DNA of 64,000 bases. Origin: Danio rerio. Taxonomy: Eukaryota > Chordata > Actinopteri > Cypriniformes > Danionidae. Position 1 is the first letter of the stretch. Each line of letters opens with the position of its first letter. Position numbers and translations under genes: made by a program. Below the pieces are notes generated by a model. That model was not told the origin of the DNA. It was given only the letters and a program-made list of their open reading frames with translations, and made no database searches. The DNA lies in assembly GCF_049306965.1 (NCBI RefSeq), contig NC_133187.1, forward strand, positions 38,335,501 to 38,399,500. The letters are read 5' to 3'. Below are positions 51,592 to 63,998 of this stretch, piece by piece.

Positions 51592-53193
51592 TCAGGCTTC
51601 TTGAGATTTCTTTTCTCTCTGTCGGCGTAGTTTGATGAAGGCCTGCGCTTCTTTCTCACCCTTTCTGGCCTCAAGTAACCTCAAGGTATTTTCACCTACA
51701 AAAAGCAGAATTGTTACACAGAATATTCAAGAACCTCAAAGGTACAGAAATGCTTTCATTATTAATTAGTTATTTTCTACATTTTAAATTAATAACAGTA
51801 GTGGCATAATAATACTTTTTTTTCTGTTGTAACATGTAAAATGTAATTCACTACTGTGATGCAAAGCTTGATTTTTAGCATCACTCCTCAGGAATTTGTA
51901 CAGTACAGTTGAAGTCAGAATTATTAGCCCCCATTTATGTTTTTCCCCCATTTTCTGTTTAACGATGAGATTTTTTCAACACATTTCTAAACAATAATTT
52001 TAATAACTCATTTCTAATAACTGATTTATTCTATCTTTGCCATGATGATAGGCTACATAATATTTTACTAGATATTTTTAAGATGCTAGTATTCAGCTTA
52101 AAGTGACATTTAAAGGCCTAACTTGGTTAATTAGGTTAACTGATCAGGTTAGGGTAATTAAACAAGTCACTGTATGACGATGGTTTGGTCTGTTCACAAT
52201 TGAAAAAACAAATTGCTTAAGGGGGTTATTAATATTGACCTTAAATTTCAATACAGCTTTTATTATAGACAAAATTAAATTTTCTCAAGAAAAAAAAAAA
52301 TATTATCAGACATGCAGTGAACATCCTTGCTCTGTTAAACATCATTTGGCAAATATTTAAAAAACAAAAACAAATGGGGGCTAATAACTCTAACCTAACA
52401 TCTGTACATGCATATTTAGTAGAGATGCTCGATATATTGGCAGCCATATCATCATCGGCCGGTAAATGCAATTTTTTATGTTATCTTTATCAGTCCGATA
52501 TCAAAATTAGGCCAATATCTTTAAGCTGGTAGATTGCTGATTCTACAGAACTGCCTGCCTCGTGCACGCGTGGGTCGAACTTGTTCAGACTTGTCCAGTG
52601 CACTATAACGGAGCTTTCCTTTCTATGTGTGGTATTGCTCACCAGACGTTGAGAATTCCGTTAATAACTCAGTAAGTAACCAAACCATGTTCTTTATCAT
52701 TGTGGTGTGTTTGAGGGTCATTGTGTATTTTGGTTTAAGTCGCCTCAGGAAAAAGATTACATGTGTAAACATAACAGCGATGCAATGACTTCATTTTCAT
52801 TTTATTTAAAAAAAAAATACTTGTTTGTTAATTAAATCCCATTTTGTTATTTAACCTATTATTTTTGTGCAACAGTCAAGTTGCATGTTTATTTGCTCTG
52901 CGAAGAAAAGGAAACAATTTTTGGCATTGATTTATGTGAAATGGTGAATCCAGGTCCATATAACCACTTTGTAATTTTGAAAAAATGCTTTTTTGCTGGG
53001 AGTGGGCTATTCAGTTCATAACATCAGATCAAACTTTTATGAAGTTTAAAAATAATCAGTTGTTTACTGTATTAAAAATAAAACATTTAGAAAGATTATT
53101 TATATTTATCGGCTATTATATATATCGGTTATCAAAATCGACCAAAAAAATTCATATCAGTGCATCCCTAGTATTTAGTTCACTTTATTATAT

Positions 53194-53251
<58 letters not shown>

Positions 53252-55288
53252 AAACCATTTAAAAATGTCAACTTTGATCCGTTTATTGTCTACCTATTAA
53301 AAATAGTGCCACATGTTCAGATTTGTGCAATTTTTTTAGACAAAAAAAATAACTGGCAGAAATAGTTGGTAGATCAACAAATTGTTCAGTTGCTTCATAT
53401 AAAACCATTTGATATTTTCACCACTTGTCATTTTTAGAAACAAATTTTTTTTAAATGTCCATAAATTTATCATTTTAACTTGAAACTTGTTAGTAAAACT
53501 TTAAAATAATAGTCCATTAGTTTATGTATTTACTAGTATTAAGTATGAATAATCTTGTAAAGCATTTATTAATCCTAGTTCATTATTAACTAATGCATTA
53601 TTAAAATCCAGAGCTCATTTACATCAGTTAATGCACTGTGAGTAAATGAACTAACAGTATTTCACTTAAATAACATTAACGATAATAAAGTTGAATAAAC
53701 ACCATAATAAATGTATTACTAACTGTTTGTGTTAGTAAATACACCGACGAACTCCTGGACCATTATTTGTTATCTGATGTTATAGATTAAAACAAATATT
53801 AACAATTTACATCACAACCTATTCATCATTATTACTGTTTAGAGTATTTTTCGTTAAATCAATTAATTACAGCTATGTTAAACTTTAAAAAATATATATA
53901 TATAATTCTAAACTTGAAACTAGCAGTGCAAATCTAATGTCATTAGTGATTGTATAACAGTGGTTGTCGTACTGTTGGGTTTGGGATGCATCAGAGGTAA
54001 GCGTATCTGTGCTGGTTCTGGATTTTGGAGTCCTCCACCGACTCCTGGCACAGCCTTCAGTGAGAGAAACGCTTCTCCTTCAAAGTCATCGCTCCTCAAG
54101 GTGTCATGATCCAAAACGGTGACCAGCAGGCACGCTCCTGGAGACTGACACTGCTGTAACGAGATCAGACTGGAGGACAGAAGACACAAAAAAACAACAC
54201 TATTTTAGTTGAATTATGTAACATTCAACAGGTTGGATTTGATCTGTCTCTTTGAGGCAGTTTACTGTTTACAGTTTAACCAACAGTGCTTTACAAACAG
54301 GTTTCAAAGTACTCTATTTTGAAAATGATAGATATTGTATCTGTGTAAACTACAAAAATACAATCAGTGTGTAGTCTGTGGATCCGCCAAGTACACAAAA
54401 AGAAAAATCTTTGCTAATTTGTTGGGTCATTATCACTATAAAGTGCCTTTGATGTCCCACAAGATTGAATCAGTATATATTAACATAATGCAAATTAATA
54501 AAATTCTGATGCTTTAATATAATTGGTTAATCCTTTGCACACATGCAGGTAGAATTCAAAGTGTTTGAAATGTCAATTTTTGCCATATTTTTTCACTGAA
54601 TGTATGTGATTTTGCCATGTCCCACACACCGCTCGGCCAACTTCAGTGAGTTTAAAAAGTAGGTAAATCAGATAAAATTATAAATATTTAAAAATATTCT
54701 TATTGTCTCTGTTATTTGACAAAATATGTCACTTTAATAACTTTTATTTTTTCATAATATTATTAATCATTTTGCATGTGTCCTCGAAATTGCTGTCCAC
54801 TCTGTGATGATAAACCCTCTGAGGTACTCTTTGGCATCTGCATGCCCATTTTGCCTTTCTTCAAAGGAGGCTAAAACATCTGCTGTGCACACAGCAACTA
54901 TCCACACTTATGTTTTCCTATTTTCCCTCATATTGTGTTTGAAACTGAATGTTGTCAAGCTTAACATGTCCACCCTGTCATAGCGAAGTATAAATGAATA
55001 TAAAACAATTCAGAAATTAAAAATAGAGCTTTTAAACTGCTTGCAAAGAGTTACATGGTATATTGGTATTGACTATTTATTTAATTTTTTATTGCTAATT
55101 AGTTAATGTTTTTATGTTACAACACATACACACATATTACAGCAGATATAATACATAAGTGGATAATACAAACCTTTTAGCAATATCTTTCTCAGTCTAT
55201 ATTAAGGATACCCTTTTAAAGTCCATATAATGGAGCTCATTGATTGTTTGAAATAAAAATACAGCCCGAAGTATTTGTAATGTAATGT

Positions 55289-55323
<35 letters not shown>

Positions 55324-58300
55324 CAAGCAAACTAGGGCCAAAGACAAAGCTTTGTATCACCTATTAAACTTGAAACTCATGAAAATCAAACTGAGCCAGG
55401 CTCCTCCAGAGAAATGTAAAATGTAAAGATTTACATTCATTAGCTATTTTAGTTTATCTGAAGTACAATAATTGTTTTTTTTTCCTATTAATTTGCATAT
55501 TGGTAAAACCTAATTGATAACAGAAGGTGGCTCATGGTGGCTCAGTGGTTTGCAGTAATTACTGAAAACAGAAGTTGAATTCTTGAAAATTTTTCTTCAG
55601 GTAATTCTTTAATATTTTCTGTTGTTTTTTAAATGTGCCTCCATATTTAGTTCAGTAAATAAAGCATTTGTCCACCCTGTCATCTTGTTTTCCACCGTCA
55701 TGTTACAACTATGAAAATAAACAAAAAATCTTGTGTGATTTTTTAACCAATAAGACCCAGTTATTATTGTTTGACAAAAAAGTTGGACAAAACATGTTAG
55801 ATCTTGGATTTTATTTGTAAAAGAATGAGCAACGATTGCATATTTTATTGGGAAATAAAGGTTTTGTCCATTATTTCACTTTTATAAATAGACTTTTTTT
55901 CATTATCAATAAAGTTGGGATGGTAAAGAGACACATCACCTTTCTGAAAAGTTTACTGTTTGTCTGCTTGCAGTTTATTTATAAAAAGTGCAGTAGCTTG
56001 ACCAACATTATTTCTTACAGCCTAAGGTCTAATTGATACAACAACTATAGGGTTAAATCAAAAATCTCAAAATTTTTTGGAAAATTCTGACGTCTCAAAG
56101 GCACTTTATAGTGATAATGACCCTGTTGCTTACAGGCTGAATTTAAATGAAATCTAGTAATGTTCGACTTAATTTGTTTGTTAAAATTCAGCCCAAATAA
56201 ATTGTTTGCAGCCGCATACCTTGACAAAAAATAGTAAATCCATTGAATCATTATTTTCAGTGTACATGAAAACTAAAACAATAGTGAATTACATGAGCTG
56301 ATTTGTCCATATGTTTCTTTACAAAATGTTACAAACCTACTAGCGATACAGCATTTTGCTCGATTGCATAAATCTGTAAGAACGATTTTCCATTTTTTGT
56401 CATGTAAACACTTCCAGATTATTAAAATGTTCTTCATTACAAGGTTAATTTAAAGCTTTTATTTGCAAATAAATGTATGCACTAAAAAAATGTGGGATTT
56501 TCTTGTCAAAAGTGTATGAATTAAACCTAGGCACCATCAAAACAATGAGAGCAGAGTCCACTAAAACCTGTCAATCACTTTTCAGCTCCACCAATAGCGT
56601 GAGGTTAGGGTGTGGCTACAGTAGCAGTGTTTCGTAGTAGTGCGTTCAGCTAATGTTAGCACAGTTTCATGGCTTAAAGATTCACGTTCAAAAGGCAGAT
56701 TTGAAAGATTTGCCAAAATGCATGGATAAACGCTGGCAGTGCTTTTACAAATTGGATGAATGACTTTAGTTAAGACCAATCTCGCAGAGTTTCTTCTGAA
56801 CAGGTAAGCTGAATTTCAGCCACGTCAAGCTTCACTGTCAAGGCCTAATAAAAATAGCTAAAAATTGAAAGAATAGCCTTAGATAAAGGGCATTTGCAGA
56901 GGTTGTTCAAAAACACTATATTATTTTACTGATCATCATAATTAATTGGCAAACACCAATATAGCTCTTCTTTCAATTCAAACTACAATTTACTGACATG
57001 AGTTTGAAGATATTTTGAATAAGATATAACATTAAAAGCAATGGCAGTTTATGCCCCTTTTGTACTGTAATTTACATGACCAACCCAGATACTATATAAA
57101 TGACACACTACTAAAACGTCAATAAAAGTCACCATTAAACTTTTCAACAACAAAAGTGTCAGAGCAGAGATCAAGATCCCATAATGTAATTCAAAAATGT
57201 GAATACACTCTCTTAATAGTGATTTTGGACAGTTAACTCTTTAACTTTCACTCTGAGATGTTTTAAAATCAATTTTTGTGGTTAAATTGTGTTCCTGCCA
57301 CCGTCTCAACACATTTCGATTTTGTTTAGGTTTTTTTGATAACCTTTATAATAATGTATTTTAAAGAGCTTAGAATGACCAAGAGGGGACACTCAATAGA
57401 ACATTTGATTGCAACAGCAGTGCCCAGCAGCAGCCCTGGATTCCAGCATTTGGGAGTGAAAGCGATCGCCTGTCAATTCGATCTTATTCCTGTCGCGATG
57501 GCAAGCAACTGCTTTTTATTTATTTATTTAAAAAGCACATTAAAGCTGAGATACTACCTGAAAGACGACACTACATCGCTTACTATCACAATCATCAGCA
57601 CTTTAAAGAGTTTGTTTTACAGACTTAAAATATGCTGTTGTTCTATATGAGTTTTCATCCCAAAATAGCCGCCGCGCCATCTAATGGCTGTTTCCCAAAT
57701 TGCACTAGAGTGTCGCCTCTTGGTGATTCTATACTCTTTGACGGAGATAAAAAAAAAAAAAAGATCAACCAGTTATGATGTCAACAAAAAGATCAGATAG
57801 TTATGATGTCATTTAAAGGGTTAAGAAGACCTGAAATCATGTATATTGCCATAAGTGTAAGTGCTGTTTACATACAATTCAAAGGACTCTTCAAACAGTG
57901 GATTGAGATCACAGCTCTTGATTTTAGTAGATCGCTGCTCTACTTCAGGAAACAAATGTCTTGGCTCTAAAGACAGCTGAACAAATGGGTCACTGGAACC
58001 TGTAATAAACAAAAACTGTAAAATTGGTCTAATGCGATGATGTGTCTTTTTTAGGAGTTGTCAGTATATCACAGTATAACGCCATATACTATATCTGCAT
58101 CTTTTAGAGCAGTGTTTCTCAACTGGTGGGTCGCGGTAACATTTTCAGTGGGTTGCGGAGTGTGTGGTCAAAAAAACAACAAAAGTTAAATTTTTTACTT
58201 GTTTTGCTTATACCGGACTTTTATTTTGAAATTAGTGCGCAACAACCCTACCGTTTGACATGTGAATATTAATTTAATTAGAGCAACAAATATGTCGAAG

Positions 58301-59606
58301 CACAAGTACAATGCTGAATATGTAAAGTTTGGATTTACATATACTGATGACAAAAAAGACTTAAAGCCTCAGTGTCGTGTAGTGAGGTGCTCTCAGAGCA
58401 TGAAACATTTTAAATTGAAACGACATTTAGATACCAGACATGTTTTATTAACAGTTCAGTGTAGTTCATGGTAATTGAACATTTCCTTACCCTAACCACT
58501 GTTTACAGTATTTGTCGTTTTTACTTTGTAATATTTCTATAATTTGATCTCTTTTTTTTTTAAATGACAGCAATAAAATATTGTTTATTTGTAAGTGTTG
58601 GTAAATTCCTTATGATTTATCTGTCACTCCTTGTGTATGTTATCAAATAAATACAAATTAATTATAATTCCTTAAATTGTATTATAGTTCCTAAAAATTT
58701 GGATCGCGACTTGACCATGTAAAAATGTGGGTCCCATGGCCAAACCAGTTGAGAACCCCTGTTTTAGAGTACCCTGTATAATGTGAAATGAACGTGTTTG
58801 CTGTCTTACCATTTGAGTCGAGAGGAATCAGATTGACAGCGTTGAGAACCTCCACATGCAGTTTGTTCTCTGAACGTTTGTATGATGTGATGAGAGTGAC
58901 GGCTCCATATTTCTCTCCATTAAACACTTTCTTCAAGAAAGACGTAAACAAATATCATGTCAGTAACACTTGACTGGGTTTTATAGGGAATCTCTGGCTC
59001 TACGATCTCACCTGTTCCCACACTTTCCTCTCAAAAAACTTCTCTATCAGCTGATTAGAGGTTAAAGAGTTTTGGGTCAGGTTTGCCCGCAGCACCTGAG
59101 GGATAAAAAGAAAAATCATAGAAACCTACAGTCATTCAAGTTTGGGGTTTAAAATGGTCAACAAGACTACATTTATTCACATTTACATCAAATATACAGT
59201 CAACAGTATTTAAACATTATTATTATTATTTAAAATGTGTTTTCTTTCTTTATACATTTTACAAATGAATTTACAGTCTTCAGACTCACTTTATCCTATT
59301 GAAGTCATGCGAATATTCTGATTTAGTGCTCTAGATTTCTATATTTCTTATCATTAATGTCAAAAATTGTTGTTCGGTTTAATGTTTTTGTGAAAACCAT
59401 GAAACTGTTCACCAACAATTTGAAACGGGTTTAATTTTGTAACATTACGAAATCCTAGAAATTTCTTTCAAAACAAAACTACTAAAAACTTCCTCAAAAA
59501 CACTGACCTTATATTCTTCAGTATGTAGTGTTTCAAGAGGCAGTCCATTCCCTTCAGCATAAAAACACTGTTCCAAACACTGCAGAGAACAAACACAAGT
59601 ATTTTC

Positions 59607-59681
<75 letters not shown>

Positions 59682-62600
59682 TTTTTCTTTCTTTCTTTCT
59701 TTCTTTCTTTCCAGATAGTCAATAGGTGTAAAGAATATATATTTTATTAAGTTTATTATTTATTTATTAAAGGTGCAGTATGTAAGTTTGCAATGTAACC
59801 TGTACATTACAATGTAACCAGCTCACTTAATGTTTACGTTCGTAATATTTATATTATTTGCTAATTAATAACCTCATGTGGAACTCTGCATCTCATTTTT
59901 CGCATTTTGGTCACAGAAGCATGCTTTCAGTCTTTCTGATTGAATGAATGAAATACGCTGTTTGTTTCCAACAAGGCAACCCGAGTGCTGAAATATGAAT
60001 GGGTAAACTGGCATTGGACAGGTTAAAAAAACCATGAACAAGACAGTGGTTCCGGGACGGAAAACACATTTTCAAAGCAGAATATCTGACTTCAACATTG
60101 TTTTTCAGATAAACAAGAATGTTCACTTGGCACGTTTCTTAACATCTGCAAACATATTATGGTATTTTTATGCTTCAGAAGAGTCAAAACCTTACATACA
60201 GCACCTTTAATATTAAAAAAGAAAGAAAGTCTTTTTTTCACAGTATTTATATCTGAATAAGAGCATATTTGACCATGGACCACAAAACCGAATAATCAAG
60301 CTAAGCTTTCCATTGATACGTTGTTGGTAGAGTATAAGACAATATTTGACAGATACAATTTCTTGAATTTCTTGAATCCGAGGGTTCCAAAAAACCTAAA
60401 TACTGAGAAAATTACATTTAAAATTCTCCAAATGAAGAGTCCAGCAATTCCTATTCCTAATCAAATTGAGTTATCATATAAACAGTAAGAAATGTGCAAA
60501 ATATTGTCATGGAACATGGTTTTTGCTTCATATTCTAATGATTTTTGGCAGAAAAAAAAAATTCCAATACACTGTATTTTTGGCTATTCCCACAAACCTG
60601 TGCAAAATAACACGCACACAGTCAAGCCCGATTGACTGTGTATATTTAGTCAAGTAGGGCTGAATCATATTGGAAAAATCTGACATTGCGTTATTTTGTA
60701 TTTCTGTTATATAAATATATAAATTGCGATGGGAATACAATTTCAACAGATGACCTAAACAGCTTTACTTGGGAAGACATCTACATTTTAGATTGATTGG
60801 GCTGATTTTTGTAGGGGAGTGAGTCTCGATTAATATATAAGAAATAAATTACAAGTATAGTAAAATAAAGCAAAGATAAAAGTGGGTTAAAGTTTTCTGG
60901 AGAGTCTAACAGTATTCAGGAACAGATATTAAATACAACACAACTATCATGTAATTTTGGCACAATATTGACATGTTCACACATACTTAAAGGGATAGTT
61001 CACTAGAAAAAGTTAAAAGCACTCACTGTTTACTCACCCCTCACTTGTTTCAAGTGTATTTGAGTTATTAAATGATCTTTTTGTGTTCAACTTAAAAAAG
61101 GAACTCATAAACATTTGAAACAAGTGAAGGGTGTAGTTAAAATAGTAAGCAAAGTTTAATCTTTGGGTGAATCCCCGCTTTAAAAACACATGCAGATGAT
61201 AAACTTTTACTCCATTATGATTAAACTTTGCATTGGTTATAATCAACTATAATCCCAACTCAACATTGTATATCCTGCGATGTGACTATTGTGGATGCAC
61301 ACATCGCGATATCGATGCTGAAACAATATAATGTGCAGCATTATAGTCAAGCACAAAATTGTTCATACCCTGGGATGTGAATAATTTCGGTCTTGACTAT
61401 ATATAATGACATGTCACATATGCACAAACATGCAAAAAGTTGCATACATAAAGATTTTGCAGTTGTGGGGGCTGATTATTAAAACAAAACTTCATTTTAA
61501 AGTGGTTGCCATAGTGTTGCTTACAAGTTTTCTGAGTATTTGTAATGCATTAGGCCCCGTTTACACTAGTGCGTTTTAGTTTTAAAACGGCGTTGTAGAA
61601 TGAAAACGATCCGCGTCCACACTCGCGTTTTACCCAGCGTTTCTGAACAGCTCTCCATCCACACCAAAACGCTGAAAACACACATCACGTGACCACACAC
61701 ACACTCTCGAGCAAGCGCTCCAGCATTTCTACCCAGATGAGAGCTCTGCTTGTCGGACTGCTCATCAAGCATCTCCCGCTGGATATAATCTCACTATATT
61801 TGCTAAACGTGATATTTCATTCATGTTGTTGTCTTTATCTAACGACATAGGCCAATTCCCTGACTTTGGTCATTGGAATCTATTAAGTTACTTGTTCACG
61901 GGTAACATGTTTTGGTTAAGCGCAAAGATAAGTTAATGATTAATCCAGGTACATTGACCGATCGCTTGCCTTTATTTCCTAAAATGTATAAACGTATTGT
62001 ATGTTATACTTTTATAATTATCGATTATTAAAACTGATATTCAGCAAAAGAGAGGGGATGTTTCGTATTTTCACTGAAATTGAAAGGAGGCAGTTGTTAT
62101 CGGCTCCGTTTTGTTATAAATATCCACACAGTGAAGATGACGCTCATATATGCAGCACGACGCCTCAACATTTCTGCTGTCTGTTAAGTTGCTAATATTA
62201 AAAAGAAAATAGGCAGTTCCTTAAATCATGTTTACATTTTATTGTTGAGAAAGTGAAACAACGTAGCCAGGGTGATGTGAATGAAATTATAAAGTACACT
62301 GTTCCCTTTGAAGATTTACCCGTGTCCTCGGTATAGTCTGTTTTCCATATCAAACTGAGAAGAAGAGACTGCAGCCATGATCAAACTTGCGAAAACTGAA
62401 CTTACAAGGAGAAAATGCAGGACTGAACTGTGTGTGTTAGGCTACTTAATATTCAGGAAAAGCCCCAATCAGATAGGCGAACGTTTGCAGCCCCGCCTCC
62501 GTTTTCAGATGTCTCCGTCTTTCCCCATCCACACTGAGACGGAGCAGCAGCATTTTGGAATGAAAACGGCCTCTCCAGGGTTTTTTTAAAAAGCTCCGTT

Positions 62601-63167
62601 TTCGGCGCTCGAGAACTCCGGCGTAGTGTGGACGGATGGCGTAACCGTAGCAAAACGTATGCGTTTTCAAACTAAAACGCACTAGTGTAAACGGGGCCTT
62701 AGTCTTGCACATGGATGAGGAGTGTAATATTTAGAAGCTGAACTAACCTGCAGTGTGTAGAGTAACCTCTGAAAGTAAACCAGATTACTGTCTTCCTGCT
62801 GAGAGATCTGATGCAGGATCTTAACTGAGTTCATCCACAGCGGTGTAAGAAGACTGAAAGAGAGTCCACCATACAGCATCAAGAAATCTAATCACATAAA
62901 GACTGCAAAATAACATAACTGTATATAAAAGATTAGATACCTGTTAAAATTCTCCTGAACCAAGTTCTCATTCATATACTGCAGTTCTTTCTCCAGATAT
63001 TTCATTAAAGGAACCACAGCCTGAACAACAGACATTCAGCGCTTTAGAAAAGTGTTATTTTATGACTAATGAATTAGAAAACAATTCCTTACTTCCTCTG
63101 TATCTCTGGAGGGAAACCTCTGACGTGACGCCATGCTGCGAACATGTGACTCAATGTCTGTCTTTAG
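51592..63167 (-). CDS. unc13d: Munc13-4 (Unc13 homolog D), C-terminal part, nine exons, 320 aa
   Basis: Exons in transcript order: 63093-63167, 62941-63020, 62748-62853, 59508-59579, 59012-59095, 58810-58930, 57876-57999, 53973-54169, 51592-51695 (stop TGA). All phases agree. The 5' part lies right of this point; no further exon was confidently found up to 64000. The sequence follows Munc13-4: [37 protein letters not shown] and [19 protein letters not shown] belong to the MUN/MHD2 region. [45 protein letters not shown] and [20 protein letters not shown] form the C-terminal C2 domain, with the aspartates that bind calcium present (LDSNG, SSDPF, LDHDTL, SDD). The end [20 protein letters not shown] is the family's usual tail. 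In mammals the protein binds Rab27 and primes secretory lysosome fusion; loss causes familial haemophagocytic lymphohistiocytosis. The tail-to-tail pairing with unk supports orthology. Confidence 0.94.
51904..52406. mobile_element. Tc1/mariner-type MITE, 503 bp, in last unc13d intron
   Basis: Starts at TA (51904) with cagttgaagtcagaattatt and agccccc, and ends with gggggctaataactctaacc ... tctgta. Internal text agrees with 39967-40492 across the length (aacacatttctaaaca, gtgacatttaaaggc, taattaggttaactg). The TA ends suit Tc1/mariner integration. Confidence 0.88.
52420..53170. mobile_element. hAT-type element, 751 bp, near-exact 8-bp duplication
   Basis: Ends tagagatgctcgatat and tagggatgcactgatat (right end, reverse strand). 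Flanks atatttag (52412-52419) and gtatttag (53171-53178) match at 7 of 8. Interior has cggctattatatatatcgg near the right and no transposase. It sits 13 bp from the MITE on its left. Confidence 0.82.
53196..53251. repeat. (GT)n(AT)n microsatellite
   Basis: About 42 bp of GT followed by a short AT run. Confidence 0.95.
54170..57875 (-). other. unc13d intron between the two C2-coding exons
   Basis: About 3.7 kb, mostly AT-rich. It holds a (GAAA)n array at 55289-55330 and a GC-richer block at about 56545-56830 (cctgtcaatcacttttcagc, aatgttagcacagtttcatg) that looks like part of a dispersed repeat. No gene seen; several 60-100-residue frames lack any domain. Confidence 0.5.
55289..55330. repeat. 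(GAAA)n microsatellite
   Basis: Clean tetranucleotide run ending in two GCAA units. Confidence 0.95.
58110..58761 (+). mobile_element. hAT element with a BED-finger remnant, exact 8-bp duplication
   Basis: Ends cagtgtttctcaactggt and caggggttctcaactggt (right end, reverse strand) are inverted. ttttagag at 58102-58109 and 58762-58769 is an identical 8-bp pair. The 70-residue frame 58262-58474 begins [18 protein letters not shown] and has KPQC ... [10 protein letters not shown], the zinc-binding BED finger of ZBED5/SCAND3-like hAT transposases. One expected Cys-x2-Cys region is altered, and the catalytic core is missing. Lies in an unc13d intron. Confidence 0.92.
59605..59711. repeat. (TTTC)n microsatellite, about 105 bp
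   Basis: Nearly pure array directly upstream (in gene sense) of the exon at 59508-59579; only about 25 bp separate them, so it overlaps the acceptor region of that unc13d intron. On the minus strand it is purine-rich (GAAA). Confidence 0.95.
59771..60206. mobile_element. TTAA-flanked MITE, 436 bp
   Basis: aggtgcagtatgtaagtttg on the left and aggtgctgtatgtaaggttt (right end, reverse strand) are inverted. TTAA stands at 59767-59770 and 60207-60210, the target duplication of piggyBac and Kolobok-type elements. No coding sequence. Confidence 0.85.
60655..61345. mobile_element. Second copy of the 21886-22667 repeat, with nested TTAA MITE
   Basis: tagggctgaatcatattgg at the left, attttagattgattgggctg inside and gatgtgactattgtggatgc near the right follow the copy in unk intron 1. 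The block 60988-61182 is a 'gggatagttcac' MITE (cttaaagggatagttcacta ... gggtgaatccccgctttaaa) absent from the other copy. Confidence 0.7.
60988..61182. mobile_element. TTAA MITE nested in the repeat at 60655-61345
   Basis: Inverted arms ttaaagggatagttcact and aaagcggggattcaccca (right end, reverse strand), with central gaaacaagtgaagggtg pairing with cacccctcacttgtttc. Same family as the unk 3' UTR copies. Confidence 0.75.
61553..62698. mobile_element. PIF/Harbinger-type element, 1146 bp, TTA duplication
   Basis: Ends ggccccgtttacactagtgc are identical on both strands and the inverted repeats continue for about 30 bp (gttttagttt). tta flanks it at 61550-61552 and 62699-62701. Internal arms contain repeated 'aaaacgg' and 'gagacggag' wording. 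No transposase, so non-autonomous. Lies in an unc13d intron, 50 bp from the exon at 62748-62853. Confidence 0.92.
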
Positions 63168-63361
63168 CTAAAAAGAGATGAGAAACATGGTACAATTTGG
63201 TTGTCTTTTGAAGCTTTGAGTTTGAAGTACTGCATGAGAAACAAGTAATGGCTATGACCAATTTTAAATATAAATCCCTTGTTTTTACACTCAATTGAGG
63301 TGGTTTTGGACGAATAACAAGAAATGGAAAAGGATTTGCTGAATAACATACCCATTAAAAA

Positions 63362-63832
63362 ACGTTGGGCTATTTATTTCACCCAATGCCTGAGTTAATA
63401 ATATTTGGTGCTTTGTTGTGGTATTTTAAACCTTTATTGGGTTATTTATTTAATAGCTCAACCAGTTGGGTTAAAAATTTTGAATTTCAACAGTCAACTG
63501 ATTTAACTGACACAGAACAGTTGTATAAATGTGTGGGCGTAATATTGTTTTTGCATTATAAAGTTTATTCAAACTCTAATATAATAATAATGTAGTTTTT
63601 TGAATCAAATTATCTCTTTGTGTCGTGTTTTTTATATCTGTTTCACCAGCACTTTTAATTTCATGATACAAACACACGCTTCATAGCAGATCTATATACA
63701 GATAAAACCGCTTTCTCTACCTCAGTCTTCGTTTCCACACTTTTTTTTTTGAGGAAATGATGCACATATTTGAGATATTCAGCAGTCATTCTTGCCTTTA
63801 GGACCCAGCAGAGACATCAACCTAATAATAAC

Positions 63833-63865
<33 letters not shown>

Positions 63866-63998
63866 TTATTATATAGTGGTTAAGCCACTTTTTGGCAAAA
63901 TAACTCAACAAATTAGTTATTTTGTAACCCAGATTGTTGTGGTAACTTTAACAACTCAATGGATTGGGGTTAAATAACCCAACAGCAGGTCTGTGCCA
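63362..63998. mobile_element. TIR-type element with 'aacccaa' ends, reaching the window edge
   Basis: Left acgttgggctatttatttca and the opposite-strand right end tgctgttgggttatttaacc share 'gttgggtTattta' wording, with further internal 'ttgggttatttatt' and 'aacccagattgttgtgg' copies. Borders and superfamily are not fixed. Confidence 0.5.
63823..63864. repeat. (AAT)n microsatellite
   Basis: Clean trinucleotide run; the Ile-rich frame across it is an artefact. Confidence 0.95.

Noticed and set aside
58262-58474. A small BED zinc-finger host gene
   Set aside because: It lies between exact inverted ends and an 8-bp duplication, so it is part of a hAT element.
63690-63800. Possible further upstream unc13d exon (minus strand, reads like TAEYLKYVHHFLKKK)
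   Set aside because: Splice signals are weak and the text does not clearly match Munc13-4 upstream of the exon at 63093-63167; it also lies inside a transposon-like repeat.
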